A stretch of DNA of 64,000 nucleotides, taken from NCBI RefSeq assembly GCF_013376045.1, contig NZ_JABMJG010000004.1, forward strand, positions 372,001 through 436,000. Reading direction: 5' to 3'. Below are positions 36,662-45,210 of this stretch, one piece after another. The position numbers and the translations under genes were made by a program. Every line of letters starts with the position of its first letter. Position 1 is the first letter of the stretch. The notes beneath the pieces are model-generated. The model searched no databases and had not been told where the DNA came from. It saw nothing but the letters and a program-made list of their open reading frames with translations. This DNA comes from Variovorax sp. SG517 (lineage in GTDB: Bacteria; Pseudomonadota; Gammaproteobacteria; Burkholderiales; Burkholderiaceae_C).

Positions 36662-37867
36662 TCAGGCGCGCGCCGGTAGCCAGCGCTGCACCAGCTTCAC
36701 GAAGTAGCTGGCGCCGATCGGGATGATCTCGTCGTTGAAGTCGAACGAGGTGTTGTGGATGATGCAAGGGCCGGGCCCGTGGCCGTCGAGCCGGTGGTCG
36801 CCGTCGCCGTTGCCCAGGAAGGCGTAGCAGCCGGGCCGCGCGAGCAGCATGTGGGCGAAGTCCTCGGCGCCCATCACGGCGGGGAAGTCGTCGGTGACCA
36901 TGTCGTCGCCCACCACCTCGCGCATCACGCTTGCGGCGAAGCGCGCCTCGGCCGGGTGGTTCACGGTCGGCGGCGAGGAGCGCTTGAAGAACACCTCGGC
37001 CGTGCAGCCGTGTGCCGCCGCCACGCCCGCGGCGACTTCGCGCAGGCGGGCTTCGAGCTTGTCGATGGCGTCGATCGAGAAGGTGCGGATGGTGCCGCCG
37101 ACGGTGGCGAAGTCGGGAATCACGTTCGGCGCGTCGGAGCCTTGCAGCTGCGTGACCGCGAGCAGCGCGCGCTCGGTGCTCGGGATGGTGCGCGCCACGA
37201 TGGTCTGCAGCTGCTGCGCGAGCGTGACCACCGCCGCCACCGGGTCGATGCCGGTGTGCGGCATCGAGGCGTGCGTGCCGCGGCCGCGCACGGTGATCAT
37301 GTAGGTGTTGCTCGAGGCCATCAGCGCGCCTTCGTTGAGCGCGAAGCGGCCCACGTCGCCGACCGGGAAGTTGTGCAGGCCGAAGACGGCGTCGCAGGGA
37401 AAGCGCTCGAACAGGCCCTCGTCGATCATCTTCTTGGCGCCGGCCTTGCCCATCTCCTCGGCGGGCTGGAAGATGAAATTCACCGTGCCGTCGAAGTCGT
37501 CGGGCCCTTGCTGCGAGAGGTGCCAGGCGGCGGCCAGCAGCATGGTGGTGTGGCCGTCATGGCCGCAGGCGTGCATGCGGCCGGGGTGCGTCGACTTGTG
37601 GGCGAACTCGTTGGCCTCGTGCAGCGGCAGCGCGTCCATGTCGGCGCGCAGGCCGATGGTGCGGCTGCCCGTGCCCTTGCGCAGCACGCCCACGAGCCCC
37701 GTGCCCGCGATGCCGCGGTGCACCTCGATGCCCCACTCGGCGAGCAGCTTCGCGACCTTGTCGGAGGTGCGGTGCTCCTCGAAGCCGAGTTCGGGGTGGG
37801 CGTGGATGTCGCGGCGGATCTCGACGAAGCGGGCGGCGTTGGTGATGAAGGAATCGGTGATGTTCAT
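36662..37867 (-). CDS. M20-family amidohydrolase (hippurate hydrolase / IAA-amino-acid hydrolase type)
   Basis: 401 residues. The binuclear metal site is complete: Cys and His in MHACGHDGH (about 98-106), Glu-Glu in FQPAEE, His in GLHNFP and a late His in IHNTSFDFND. The lid domain contains GRGTHASMPH. Members hydrolyse N-acyl or amide-linked amino acids in the cytoplasm. It is followed by a Bug receptor gene, an arrangement that suggests uptake and hydrolysis of the same conjugated compound. The exact substrate is unknown. Confidence 0.92.
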   Translation of the reverse strand: MNITDSFITNAARFVEIRRDIHAHPELGFEEHRTSDKVAKLLAEWGIEVHRGIAGTGLVGVLRKGTGSRTIGLRADMDALPLHEANEFAHKSTHPGRMHACGHDGHTTMLLAAAWHLSQQGPDDFDGTVNFIFQPAEEMGKAGAKKMIDEGLFERFPCDAVFGLHNFPVGDVGRFALNEGALMASSNTYMITVRGRGTHASMPHTGIDPVAAVVTLAQQLQTIVARTIPSTERALLAVTQLQGSDAPNVIPDFATVGGTIRTFSIDAIDKLEARLREVAAGVAAAHGCTAEVFFKRSSPPTVNHPAEARFAASVMREVVGDDMVTDDFPAVMGAEDFAHMLLARPGCYAFLGNGDGDHRLDGHGPGPCIIHNTSFDFNDEIIPIGASYFVKLVQRWLPARA

Positions 37868-37969
37868 GGCGGGGCTGCTGGCAGCGGAATCGTTCGATGG
37901 AAGAAGAAGCGAACGATTCTGGCGCAGCAGCCCGCCGCGCGCACGCCGGATCGACTGCCGGCCAGGCTG

Positions 37970-38827
37970 CTACGCAATTCGCCCTTCCTGCCTCAGCCGC
38001 GCGCCGATGCGCCGGATCTCGCCCTCGCCCTGCTCGAGCGCGGCCTTGCTGGTGTGCACCGAGTAGTAGCCCATCACCAGCTCGTGCGGATGCTTCGCCG
38101 CAGAGCCCAGCACGAAGGCCGTGTCGCCGTGCGCCACGAAGTCGATGGCCGCGCCCGACTCCTCGAACACCGCGAGCTCGCCCGCGGCAACGGGGCCGCC
38201 GGCGTCGCCGCCCGCCTCAAGCGCGCCGGCGCTCACTGCGATCCAGCCCACCGTGTGTCCGGCCGGCGGCACGTAGGTCCAGCGTTCGCCGTCCTTGAGC
38301 TTCACGGCCAGGTAGTTCATCGGCGAAGGCGCGGCGACGGGGCTGCGCGCCGCGCCGTAGCGCCCGAGCAGCACGCGCGCCGGGCCTTCCTGCGGCACCT
38401 GCGAGGGCGCGAGGTACATGCTCTGCGCGGGCGCGTTCTCCTCCGAAGGCGGCAGCGCCACCCACAGCTGGAAGCCGCTCACACGCTCCACGCCCGGCGC
38501 GGGCGCGCCGGTGTGCCACACGCCGTTGCCGGCGCGCATCCATTCCACGCCGCCGCCGCGCAGCGTGCCCTGCTCGCCGGTGGTGTCCTCGTACTGCGTG
38601 TCGCCTTCCATCAGCCAGGTCAGCGTCGCGATGCCCGAGTGCGGATGCAGGCCGAAGCCCTTGTGGCCGCCGGTCACGTCGAAGCCGAAGAGGTCGAGGA
38701 ACACGAAGGGCTTGAGGAATTCGCCCAGGTCGCCGGGACTCATCAGCCGCGTGATGCCGCCATGGCGCGAGCCGCGCGTGCGGTAGACGATGGCGCGGGC
38801 GCTCGTTTCGATGGCCGTGGCCGTCAT
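37970..38827 (-). CDS. Pirin family protein
   Basis: 285 residues with two cupin barrels. The N-terminal metal site is seen in FGLHPHSGIATLTW and the downstream VWHTGAPAP; the second barrel is in the C-terminal half. Bacterial pirins can act as quercetinases or as redox-linked regulators. Its ATG overlaps the FMN reductase stop (ATGA, 38824-38827), so the two proteins are made together. It is the last gene of a DoxX / FMN reductase / pirin operon, divergent from a LysR gene. Confidence 0.92.
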   Translation of the reverse strand: MTATAIETSARAIVYRTRGSRHGGITRLMSPGDLGEFLKPFVFLDLFGFDVTGGHKGFGLHPHSGIATLTWLMEGDTQYEDTTGEQGTLRGGGVEWMRAGNGVWHTGAPAPGVERVSGFQLWVALPPSEENAPAQSMYLAPSQVPQEGPARVLLGRYGAARSPVAAPSPMNYLAVKLKDGERWTYVPPAGHTVGWIAVSAGALEAGGDAGGPVAAGELAVFEESGAAIDFVAHGDTAFVLGSAAKHPHELVMGYYSVHTSKAALEQGEGEIRRIGARLRQEGRIA

Positions 38828-39408
38828 GCGGCCTCCCTCGCGCTCTTCAGCGCCTTGGTCCACCACGCGATGTCGTCGAGCAGCGCGGCGGCCGCCTGCG
38901 CGAGGTGCGGGAAGTCGGCGAAGCTCTTGCCCTGCTGCCAGATGCCCAGGAACTCGACCATGCCGATGTGCACCGCGTGGCGCACCGGCGCCATCTGCAT
39001 CTCGACCGCCACCAGCCGCAGCTGCTCGATGGCGCGCGCCGCGCCCACGCCGCCGTAGCCCACGAAGCCGATCGGCTTGCGGATGAACTCCTTGTAGGCC
39101 CAGTCGATGGCGTTCTTCAGCACGGCGGCGGGGCCGTGGTTGTACTCGGGCGTGACGACGATCAGGCCGTCGAAGGTGGCCAGCTTGGCCTGCCAGCGCT
39201 GCGCGGCCTCGTTCTTCACCGGGCCCCAGGCCGGCGCGCCGGCTTCGTCGAAAAGTGGCAGCGGGTGGTCGCGCAGGTCGACCAGTTCGAAGGCGAGGTC
39301 GGTGCGCTGCTTGGCGATCTCGTGGATCCACTGCGCGGGCTTCTCGCCGAAGCGGCCTTCGCGGGTGGAACCGAGGATGATGCCGATGCGGGGTTGTTGC
39401 TGGGTCAT
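38824..39408 (-). CDS. NADPH-dependent FMN reductase (flavodoxin-fold quinone/azo reductase type)
   Basis: 194 residues. The FMN phosphate loop is LGSTREGRFGEKP (12-24) and the isoalloxazine loop is TPEYNHGPAAVLKNAIDW (about 86-103), both standard for the ChrR/YieF-type family. These enzymes reduce quinones and other electrophiles by two electrons. GGAG lies 9 bases before the ATG. It is coupled to the pirin gene by a four-base overlap and preceded by a DoxX gene, suggesting an electrophile or quinone stress unit. Confidence 0.92.
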   Translation of the reverse strand: MTQQQPRIGIILGSTREGRFGEKPAQWIHEIAKQRTDLAFELVDLRDHPLPLFDEAGAPAWGPVKNEAAQRWQAKLATFDGLIVVTPEYNHGPAAVLKNAIDWAYKEFIRKPIGFVGYGGVGAARAIEQLRLVAVEMQMAPVRHAVHIGMVEFLGIWQQGKSFADFPHLAQAAAALLDDIAWWTKALKSAREAA

Positions 39409-39446
39409 GGGGTACTCCGGAAGAGGTTGGAAGGAAGAAAAGGAAA

Positions 39447-39830
39447 TCAGGCCGCCGCGACGGGCCGGGACTGCGGCCGCAGCCGCCAGGCGACGAAGCC
39501 CGACAGCAGCGCCAGCACCACGGCCGGCGCGGGGTTGCCGCCGATCAGCAACAGGTGCGTGGCAACGGCGCAGACCATGGTCGCGAACAGCAGCAGGCCG
39601 CCGAGGAAGCCGGTCGCGGGCACGAGCAGCAGCACCGCGCCGCCGACCTCGACGAGGCCGGTCACATAGCGGAACCACTGGCCGAAGCCGATGGCGTCGA
39701 ACACCTGGACCATCTGCTGCGCGCCAGCCAGCTTGGCCGCGCCCGCGGCCACGAAAGCCAGCGCCAGCAGGATGCGCACGCCCCAGACGATGCGGCGCTG
39801 GGTAGGAGAAGCAAGGGATGAAGTAGTCAT
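39447..39830 (-). CDS. DoxX family membrane protein
   Basis: 127 residues, four predicted membrane helices. The family signature is visible in ILLALAFVAAGAAKLAGA (helix 1) and GFGQWFRYVTGLVEVGGAVLLL. DoxX-like proteins occur with redox and detoxification genes; their precise role is poorly defined. Start ATG 39830; the frame also begins with a GTG at 39848. It is first in the operon with the FMN reductase and pirin genes and divergent from the LysR gene at 39918 (87 bases). Confidence 0.88.
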   Translation of the reverse strand: MTTSSLASPTQRRIVWGVRILLALAFVAAGAAKLAGAQQMVQVFDAIGFGQWFRYVTGLVEVGGAVLLLVPATGFLGGLLLFATMVCAVATHLLLIGGNPAPAVVLALLSGFVAWRLRPQSRPVAAA

Positions 39831-39917
39831 GGGCTCAAGGTTAGGCACGCACCCATTGATCGACTAGGCGGTAGAGTCGGATTGCACTCGTCCACAAATT
39901 GAAGGAATCAGTCCGCC

Positions 39918-40820
39918 ATGTTCGACCTCAACGACGCCGCCGTCTTCGTCCAGGTGGTGCGCCACGGCAGCTTCGCCGAGGCAGGCAGGCGCCTGGGCCT
40001 GCCGCCCAACACCGTGAGCCGGCGCATCCAGCAGCTCGAGTCGCAGCTGGGCACCCGGCTGTTGCAGCGCTCCACCCGCAAGCTCACGCTGACCAGCGCC
40101 GGGCAGGATTTCCACGACCAGTGCGCCGGCCACATCGACGGGCTCGCCGCCGCCGGGCAGGCGCTGGCGGCCGGCGGCCAGGAACCCAGCGGCCTGGTGC
40201 GCGTGGCCGCGCCGGCGGATTTCTTCGATTTCTTCCCGATGGAATGGGTGGCCAGCTTCCTGGCCGAGCACCCGCTGGTCAGGCTCGATTTCGCGCTCAG
40301 CGACGCGGCCGCCGACCTGATCGCCGAGCGCATCGACGTGGCCTTCCGCGGCGGCGTGCTGCGCGATTCGGGCTACGTGGGCCGGCGGCTGGTCACCCGC
40401 AGCGCCGGCCTGCTGGCGAGCCCCGCCTACATCGCCCGGCGCGGCGAACCGAAGAGCCTGCAGGAGCTGGCCCAGCACGACTCCGTGACCCCGTCGACCC
40501 CCACCGGCCACACCACCTGGCGCCTCACCGGCCCCGACGGCGCGGAAGAGGAAGTGCAGGTCACCGGCCGCTTCACCGGCAACACCGCCCAGGCGCTGCG
40601 CAGGGCCGCGCTGGCCGGACTCGGCATCGCGCAGCTGCCGCCAGCGATGGCCACGCGCGACGAGCAGGCGGGCCAGCTGGTGCGCGTGCTGCCGCAGTAC
40701 GAGTACGCAGGGCGCGGGCTCAACGTCGTCTACCCGAGCCGCAAGCACCTGCCGCTGGCGGTGTCGGCGTTCATCGGGCTGGTGATGGGGAAGCTCGACC
40801 AGATGGACGTGCTGAAATAG
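39918..40820 (+). CDS. LysR-family transcriptional regulator
   Basis: 300 residues. Helix-turn-helix GRRLGLPPNTVSRRIQQLE (about 24-42), then a LysR substrate domain (RVAAPADFFDFFPMEW). It is divergent from the doxX-FMN reductase-pirin operon, which it probably controls in response to a quinone-like or electrophilic signal. It reads toward slyD, 74 bases downstream. Confidence 0.92.
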   Translation: MFDLNDAAVFVQVVRHGSFAEAGRRLGLPPNTVSRRIQQLESQLGTRLLQRSTRKLTLTSAGQDFHDQCAGHIDGLAAAGQALAAGGQEPSGLVRVAAPADFFDFFPMEWVASFLAEHPLVRLDFALSDAAADLIAERIDVAFRGGVLRDSGYVGRRLVTRSAGLLASPAYIARRGEPKSLQELAQHDSVTPSTPTGHTTWRLTGPDGAEEEVQVTGRFTGNTAQALRRAALAGLGIAQLPPAMATRDEQAGQLVRVLPQYEYAGRGLNVVYPSRKHLPLAVSAFIGLVMGKLDQMDVLK

Positions 40821-40894
40821 CCGCGCGGCCCTCCAGGCCCTCGGGAAAGGCCCGGCCGCCTGCGCCTTCGGGTTTCGTCCGAGAATGCGAGCCC

Positions 40895-41371
40895 ATGAAA
40901 ATCGCAAAAGACACCGTCGTCACCATCAAGTACAAGGTCTCCGACGCCCAGGGCAAGCTCATCGAGGCGAGCCCCGAGCCGATGGCCTACCTGCATGGCG
41001 GATACGAGAACACCCTGCCCAAGATCGAGGAGGCGCTCGACGGCAAGGAAAAGGGCTACCAGACCGTGCTGAACCTCGCCCCCGCAGACGCTTTCGGCGA
41101 GCGTGACGAGTCGCTGGTGCGCAGCATCCCCAAGACCGACTTCCCGCCCGGCGTGAAGGTCGGCGGCCAGCTTCAGGGCCGCCTCGACGACGGCCGCGAG
41201 CACGTCTTCACCGTGATGAAGATCAAGGGCCCGGTCGTGCTGCTCGACGGCAACCATCCCTGGGCAGGCAAGGCGCTGAAGTTCAGCCTGCAGGTGACGG
41301 ACGTGCGCGCGGCGCAGCCGGTGGAGATCGAGCACCGGCATGTTCATGGGGCGCATGGGCACCATCACTGA
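40895..41371 (+). CDS. slyD: FKBP-type peptidyl-prolyl isomerase SlyD
   Basis: 158 residues. FKBP strands around VVTIKYKVSDAQGKLIE and the insert-in-flap chaperone domain (PADAFGERDESLVRSIPKTDFP, read in two pieces) are those of SlyD. The C-terminus is His-rich (HRHVHGAHGHHH), the nickel-binding tail that in E. coli serves hydrogenase maturation, here shorter and with no Cys. It acts as a cytoplasmic chaperone and prolyl isomerase. Start ATG 40895. Convergent with the CYTH-CHAD gene. Confidence 0.95.
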   Translation: MKIAKDTVVTIKYKVSDAQGKLIEASPEPMAYLHGGYENTLPKIEEALDGKEKGYQTVLNLAPADAFGERDESLVRSIPKTDFPPGVKVGGQLQGRLDDGREHVFTVMKIKGPVVLLDGNHPWAGKALKFSLQVTDVRAAQPVEIEHRHVHGAHGHHH

Positions 41372-41398
41372 ACGGGCCGTGTCGGCCTACGGAATCGA

Positions 41399-42955
41399 CT
41401 AGCTCTTCTTCCAGAACCTCGCCGCATCCTCGATCTTCGCGAGCGCCTTGCGGCTGGCCTTCGCCCCGGCCTCGCGCCGTGCCGTGAACCATCCCACGGC
41501 GAACCAGGCGCGCGCATCGCGCGCGGCGGCCTCGCGGTACAGCGCGAGCGCGACGGCCTCGTCGTTGAATTCGCCCAATGCGTCCTGTGCGGGGCGCAGG
41601 GCCTTCAGGTAGGTGTTGGCGCCTTCTTCCTTTTCATCGAACAGCGGCGCCACGAACTCGGCGAGGTAGCGCAAACGCTTGAGGCGCTTGCGCACGCGGT
41701 GCTGGCTTTCGGTGTCCAGCGATTCGAAGCGCTTGCCGTCGCGCAGCACCTGCTTGTGCAGGCGCTGCAGGCGCTTGCGAAGCAGGCGGCGGGCGTCGTT
41801 GGCGTCTGCCGGTGCCGATGGCGGATCGCCTTCCGTAACCGGTTCGGATTCGGCCGGTTTCGCCGCAGTGAAGCCGATCAGCGAGACGAGCACGTTCTGG
41901 AAGGCCGGTGCGCGCACGATGTCGCCGGGCGAGGGCGCATCGGCTGCGGCGGCATCGTCGGCGGCCAGCGGATCGAAGTCGGGCGCGCCGGCTTCGCGCA
42001 GGCGGGGCTGGGCGAGCTTCACCACCTGTTCACGGTCGCGCAGTGCGCCGAGGGCGCGGAAGGCGTCGACGAGCGGGGGCTCCCATTCGGCAGCCTGGGC
42101 GGCGCCCGAGGCGGGATCGAGATCGGCGAGCTCGCGCAGGGCCGTGCGCAAGCGGCGGATGCCGATGCGCAACTGGTGGATCTGCTCCTCGTCGGTGCTG
42201 CCCGCGGCGATCTCGCCCGCGTTCGGCAGCATCTGCGCAAGGCACGACGCGACCACGGCCCGCCGGATGGCCAGGCCGTCCGGATGCTGATCGGCGAAGC
42301 GCGGCGGCTCGGCCTTCACTGCTTCCACGGTCTCCTGCGCCGCAAGCAGCCGCGCGCCGCGCTCCGCCTTCGATACGGTGCTGAACCACAGCCCGTGCTG
42401 CTGCGACCAGCGCCGCGCAAGCGAGACCAGGCCCTGCACGTCGCCGCGCTTGAGTTCCAGCTCGAGCTCGCACACCGGCGATTCGCGTTGCTCGGGCGTG
42501 CCGGCGTGGGCGACGACCTTGCCGACGTCCAGCGCCATCTCGATCACCGCACCGCCGGGGCCGCTGACGCGAACGTCGCGGGTGAGCCGCACGATGTCGG
42601 TCGATTGCCGCTCGACCAGCGGCGTGCCGTCGGCGAGGAGCTTCGCGAGCCGCTCGCCCACGGGCGTGCCGTGGTGGCGCTGCGGATCCATCTGCGGCGC
42701 CGGTCCTGCCGTGCCCAGGTCGACGTTGTGCTCCAGGCGGTGCAGGGCGTTGTCGCCGGTGGCCTTCACCGTCTGCACCCAGCGAGGCCCTTCCTTGCGC
42801 AGCCGCAGCACCACGCCGTCGGCGGCCAGGCGCTGGTCGGCGGTGTCGAAATAACGGGCCTGCAGGCGGGTGCGCTCGACGGTGCCGCGCCTGAGGGCAG
42901 CTTCGACGGCCTTCAGGCGGCCGGCGGGGATGCAGAACTTGAACTCGATTTCCAT
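41399..42955 (-). CDS. CYTH and CHAD domain protein (triphosphatase / polyphosphate-binding)
   Basis: 518 residues. The CYTH triphosphate tunnel begins with the ExExK motif in MEIEFKF (residues 2-6) and continues with repeated Lys/Arg/Glu strands to about 200. The CHAD helical domain covers about 225-515, with conserved His-rich and Arg-rich helices (QIHQLRIGIRRLRTALREL, HRVRKRLKRLRYLAEF). CYTH enzymes such as E. coli YgiF hydrolyse inorganic triphosphate; CHAD domains bind polyphosphate. Start ATG 42955; a second ATG 12 bases upstream is possible. Confidence 0.93.
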   Translation of the reverse strand: MEIEFKFCIPAGRLKAVEAALRRGTVERTRLQARYFDTADQRLAADGVVLRLRKEGPRWVQTVKATGDNALHRLEHNVDLGTAGPAPQMDPQRHHGTPVGERLAKLLADGTPLVERQSTDIVRLTRDVRVSGPGGAVIEMALDVGKVVAHAGTPEQRESPVCELELELKRGDVQGLVSLARRWSQQHGLWFSTVSKAERGARLLAAQETVEAVKAEPPRFADQHPDGLAIRRAVVASCLAQMLPNAGEIAAGSTDEEQIHQLRIGIRRLRTALRELADLDPASGAAQAAEWEPPLVDAFRALGALRDREQVVKLAQPRLREAGAPDFDPLAADDAAAADAPSPGDIVRAPAFQNVLVSLIGFTAAKPAESEPVTEGDPPSAPADANDARRLLRKRLQRLHKQVLRDGKRFESLDTESQHRVRKRLKRLRYLAEFVAPLFDEKEEGANTYLKALRPAQDALGEFNDEAVALALYREAAARDARAWFAVGWFTARREAGAKASRKALAKIEDAARFWKKS

Positions 42956-43034
42956 GATGGCACCCATGATGCCCGGTCCGTTTCGCCCCTTGCAATCGCG
43001 GTCGCATCGTCTGGATCGGTAGCTTCGAAAAATT

Positions 43035-43086
43035 ATGTGGACACCGTCCATTTGATTTGCTATCGTTTGTGGACGGCGTACACAAA
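43035..43086. promoter_or_regulatory. Two related palindromic sites upstream of the VOC gene
   Basis: Site 2 (43066-43086) is a 21-bp near-perfect palindrome TTTGTG-G-ACG-G-CGT-A-CACAAA. Site 1 (about 43034-43054) is a weaker copy sharing GTGGAC-N-CCGTCC-type half sites. Their centres (43044 and 43076) are 32 bp apart, about three helical turns. The form is that of a TetR-type operator. They lie 50-102 bases before the VOC start and 80 or more bases before the divergent CYTH-CHAD start. Confidence 0.6.
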
Positions 43087-43135
43087 ACGCCGGACAGCAC
43101 CTCCACAAACCTCTTTTCATCGACAGGACGACACC

Positions 43136-43558
43136 ATGGCCACCAAGCAGATCTTCGTGAATCTCCCCGTCAAGAACCTCGAAAAGACCAAGGCGTTCTT
43201 CGCCGCCCTGGGCTACACCTTCAACGAGCAGTTCACCGACGCCAATGCCGCGTGCATGGTCGTCCAGAAAGACAGCATCCACGTGATGCTGCTGGTCGAG
43301 GAGTTCTTCAAGACCTTCACCACCAAGAGCATCGCCGACACCGCCAAGAGCACCGAAGTGCTGCTGTGCCTCTCGTGCGAGAGCCGCGCCGAGGTCGACG
43401 ATCTGGTGGCCAAGGCCAAGGCCGCCGGCGGCACCACCCCGACCGAGCCGAAGGACTACGGCTTCATGTACGGCCACGGCTTCCAGGACCTCGACGGCCA
43501 CCTGTGGGAGCTGGTCTACATGGACCCGAACGCCGCCGTGACGCACCAGAACCCCTGA
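43136..43558 (+). CDS. VOC-family protein (glyoxalase/bleomycin-resistance fold)
   Basis: 140 residues. Two beta-alpha-beta-beta-beta modules: FVNLPVKNLEKTKAFFAALGY (7-27) and the second ending in GFQDLDGHLWELVYMD (about 118-133), where the terminal Glu is a metal ligand. This is the 'lactoylglutathione lyase-like' subgroup with unknown substrate. AGGA lies 8 bases before the ATG. The strong palindromic sites upstream suggest tight repression, so it is probably inducible by an unknown compound. Confidence 0.92.
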   Translation: MATKQIFVNLPVKNLEKTKAFFAALGYTFNEQFTDANAACMVVQKDSIHVMLLVEEFFKTFTTKSIADTAKSTEVLLCLSCESRAEVDDLVAKAKAAGGTTPTEPKDYGFMYGHGFQDLDGHLWELVYMDPNAAVTHQNP

Positions 43559-43715
43559 GGCAGCGCCGCCGCACAGGACCCGGACGATGCCGATCGTTCC
43601 ATACGCGCTCTTCACTGTTGCACGGAAAGCCCCTGGCGGAAGGCGGCGCCGCCCCGATATTCCATCCACCGGCACGGCATCATCGGCCGCGCCCCCCATG
43701 GAAAGGAATATCCGC

Positions 43716-44804
43716 ATGTCCGACAACAACAACGACAACAGGAGCCCCGTCGTCCAGGTCAAGCCGCTCGGTTTCCCGTGGCAGACGATCGACCCGTTCC
43801 TCTTCTGCGTCTACCACGACGACGCCTACCCGAAGGCCAACGGCCGCATGGGCCCCGAGGCCTCGCTGGCCGGCCGCCAGATCGGCCAGGACTTCAGCCG
43901 CAAGGACGGCTGGAGCATGTACCACGGCGAGACGGTGCCGGGCTTTCCCTCGCACCCGCACCGCGGCTTCGAGACCGTGACCATCGTGCGCAAGGGCCTG
44001 GTCGACCATTCCGACTCGCTGGGCGCCACCGCGCGCTTCGGCGGCGGCGACGTGCAGTGGCTCACGGCCGGCAAGGGCATCGTGCATTCCGAGATGTTCC
44101 CGCTGCTCGACGCCGACACGGCCAACCCGCTGGAGCTGTTCCAGATCTGGCTCAACCTGCCGGCGAAGAGCAAGATGGCCGAGCCGCACTTCACGATGTT
44201 CTGGTCGGAGGCCATTCCGCGCTTCGTCTCCGACGACGCGAAGGGCGGCCGCACCGAGGTCGCCGTGATCGCGGGCCGGCTCGGCGACGACCCATCCAGC
44301 GGCCGGTCCCCGATCCAGCCGCTGGCGCCCCCGCCCGATTCCTGGGCCGCGCAGGCCGATGCCGACGTGGCGATCTGGACGCTGAAGATGACGCCCGGCG
44401 CCCAATGGACGCTGCCCGCCGCCGCCGGCGAGGGCACGCGGCGCATGCTGTACTTCTTCAAGGGCGCGACGGCGCGGGTCGGCGGCGAGCAGGTGCAGGG
44501 CCCGGCGGCCGTCGAGCTGCGCGCGGACGTGGCCGTGGAAATCGTCAACGGCGACGCGGAAACCAGCGAGTTCCTGGTGCTGCAGGGCCGCCCGATCGCC
44601 GAGCCGGTGGCGCAGTACGGCCCCTTCGTGATGAACACGCAGGCCGAGATCAGCCAGACCATGGCCGACTACCGCCGCACGCAGTTCGGCGGCTGGCCCT
44701 GGGAAGACCCGGCGCCGGTGCACGGCCACGACGCGCCGCGCTTCGCGCGGCACCCCGGCGGGCGCGAGGAGCTGCCGGCGGAAGCGGCTGGAAAGCTCGC
44801 CTAG
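43716..44804 (+). CDS. Pirin family protein (second copy)
   Basis: 362 residues, longer than the pirin at 37970. The metal site motif is FPSHPHRGFETVTIV (about 76-90), then GKGIVHSEM; the second barrel starts near residue 240. A C-terminal tail (after GGWPWEDPAP) is His/Pro/Gly-rich. AAAGGAA precedes ATG 43716; an in-frame ATG at 43587 would add 43 residues that do not look like pirin. The end overlaps the YciI gene by four bases (convergent). It may share regulation with the VOC gene 157 bases upstream. Confidence 0.92.
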   Translation: MSDNNNDNRSPVVQVKPLGFPWQTIDPFLFCVYHDDAYPKANGRMGPEASLAGRQIGQDFSRKDGWSMYHGETVPGFPSHPHRGFETVTIVRKGLVDHSDSLGATARFGGGDVQWLTAGKGIVHSEMFPLLDADTANPLELFQIWLNLPAKSKMAEPHFTMFWSEAIPRFVSDDAKGGRTEVAVIAGRLGDDPSSGRSPIQPLAPPPDSWAAQADADVAIWTLKMTPGAQWTLPAAAGEGTRRMLYFFKGATARVGGEQVQGPAAVELRADVAVEIVNGDAETSEFLVLQGRPIAEPVAQYGPFVMNTQAEISQTMADYRRTQFGGWPWEDPAPVHGHDAPRFARHPGGREELPAEAAGKLA

Positions 44805-45091
44805 AAAGTCTTGAGGATCTCGACGCTCGGCGCCGTCATGCGCGGCACGAACTCGATGACCTCGGTGCGCGCCACCCCGCCCTGCACGAAGGGGTCGCGC
44901 GCCAGCACCGCCTCCAGGCCCTCGCGGTCGCCCGAGCGCGCGAGGATCACGCCGCCCTGGCGCGGCACCTGCCGGCCCGAGGCCACGAAAAGGCCGCTTT
45001 CGTAGTGCTTCTTGAGCCAGACCATGTGCGCATCCATCAGCGCGTCGACCTCCTCGAGCGGACGGATGTAGGTGAGGGTGACGATGAACAT
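44801..45091 (-). CDS. YciI family protein
   Basis: 96 residues. The YciI/dimeric ferredoxin-like fold is recognised from MFIVTLTYIRPLEEVDALM, HMVWLKKHYESG (with the His-Asp type active-site pair region) and RDPFVQGGVARTEVIEF. Members are small dimeric enzymes, some acting as lyases or dehydrochlorinases; most have no known role. It lies downstream of the Bug gene in the same direction with a 119-base gap and overlaps the end of the pirin gene on the other strand. Confidence 0.9.
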   Translation of the reverse strand: MFIVTLTYIRPLEEVDALMDAHMVWLKKHYESGLFVASGRQVPRQGGVILARSGDREGLEAVLARDPFVQGGVARTEVIEFVPRMTAPSVEILKTF

Positions 45092-45210
45092 GGGCGGGAG
45101 GCGGTGATTTCGGAAGCCCTGATCCTATGGCCTCGGCGCCCATGCCGCTGAATGCAGGTGTGCACGTGCGTAACCGGCTGCACGCCGCCGTCGAGCCGTC
45201 CGCCGCGGCG

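Noticed and set aside
43587..43715. Longer start for the second pirin
   Set aside because: The 43 extra residues do not resemble pirin, and ATG 43716 has a good ribosome site.
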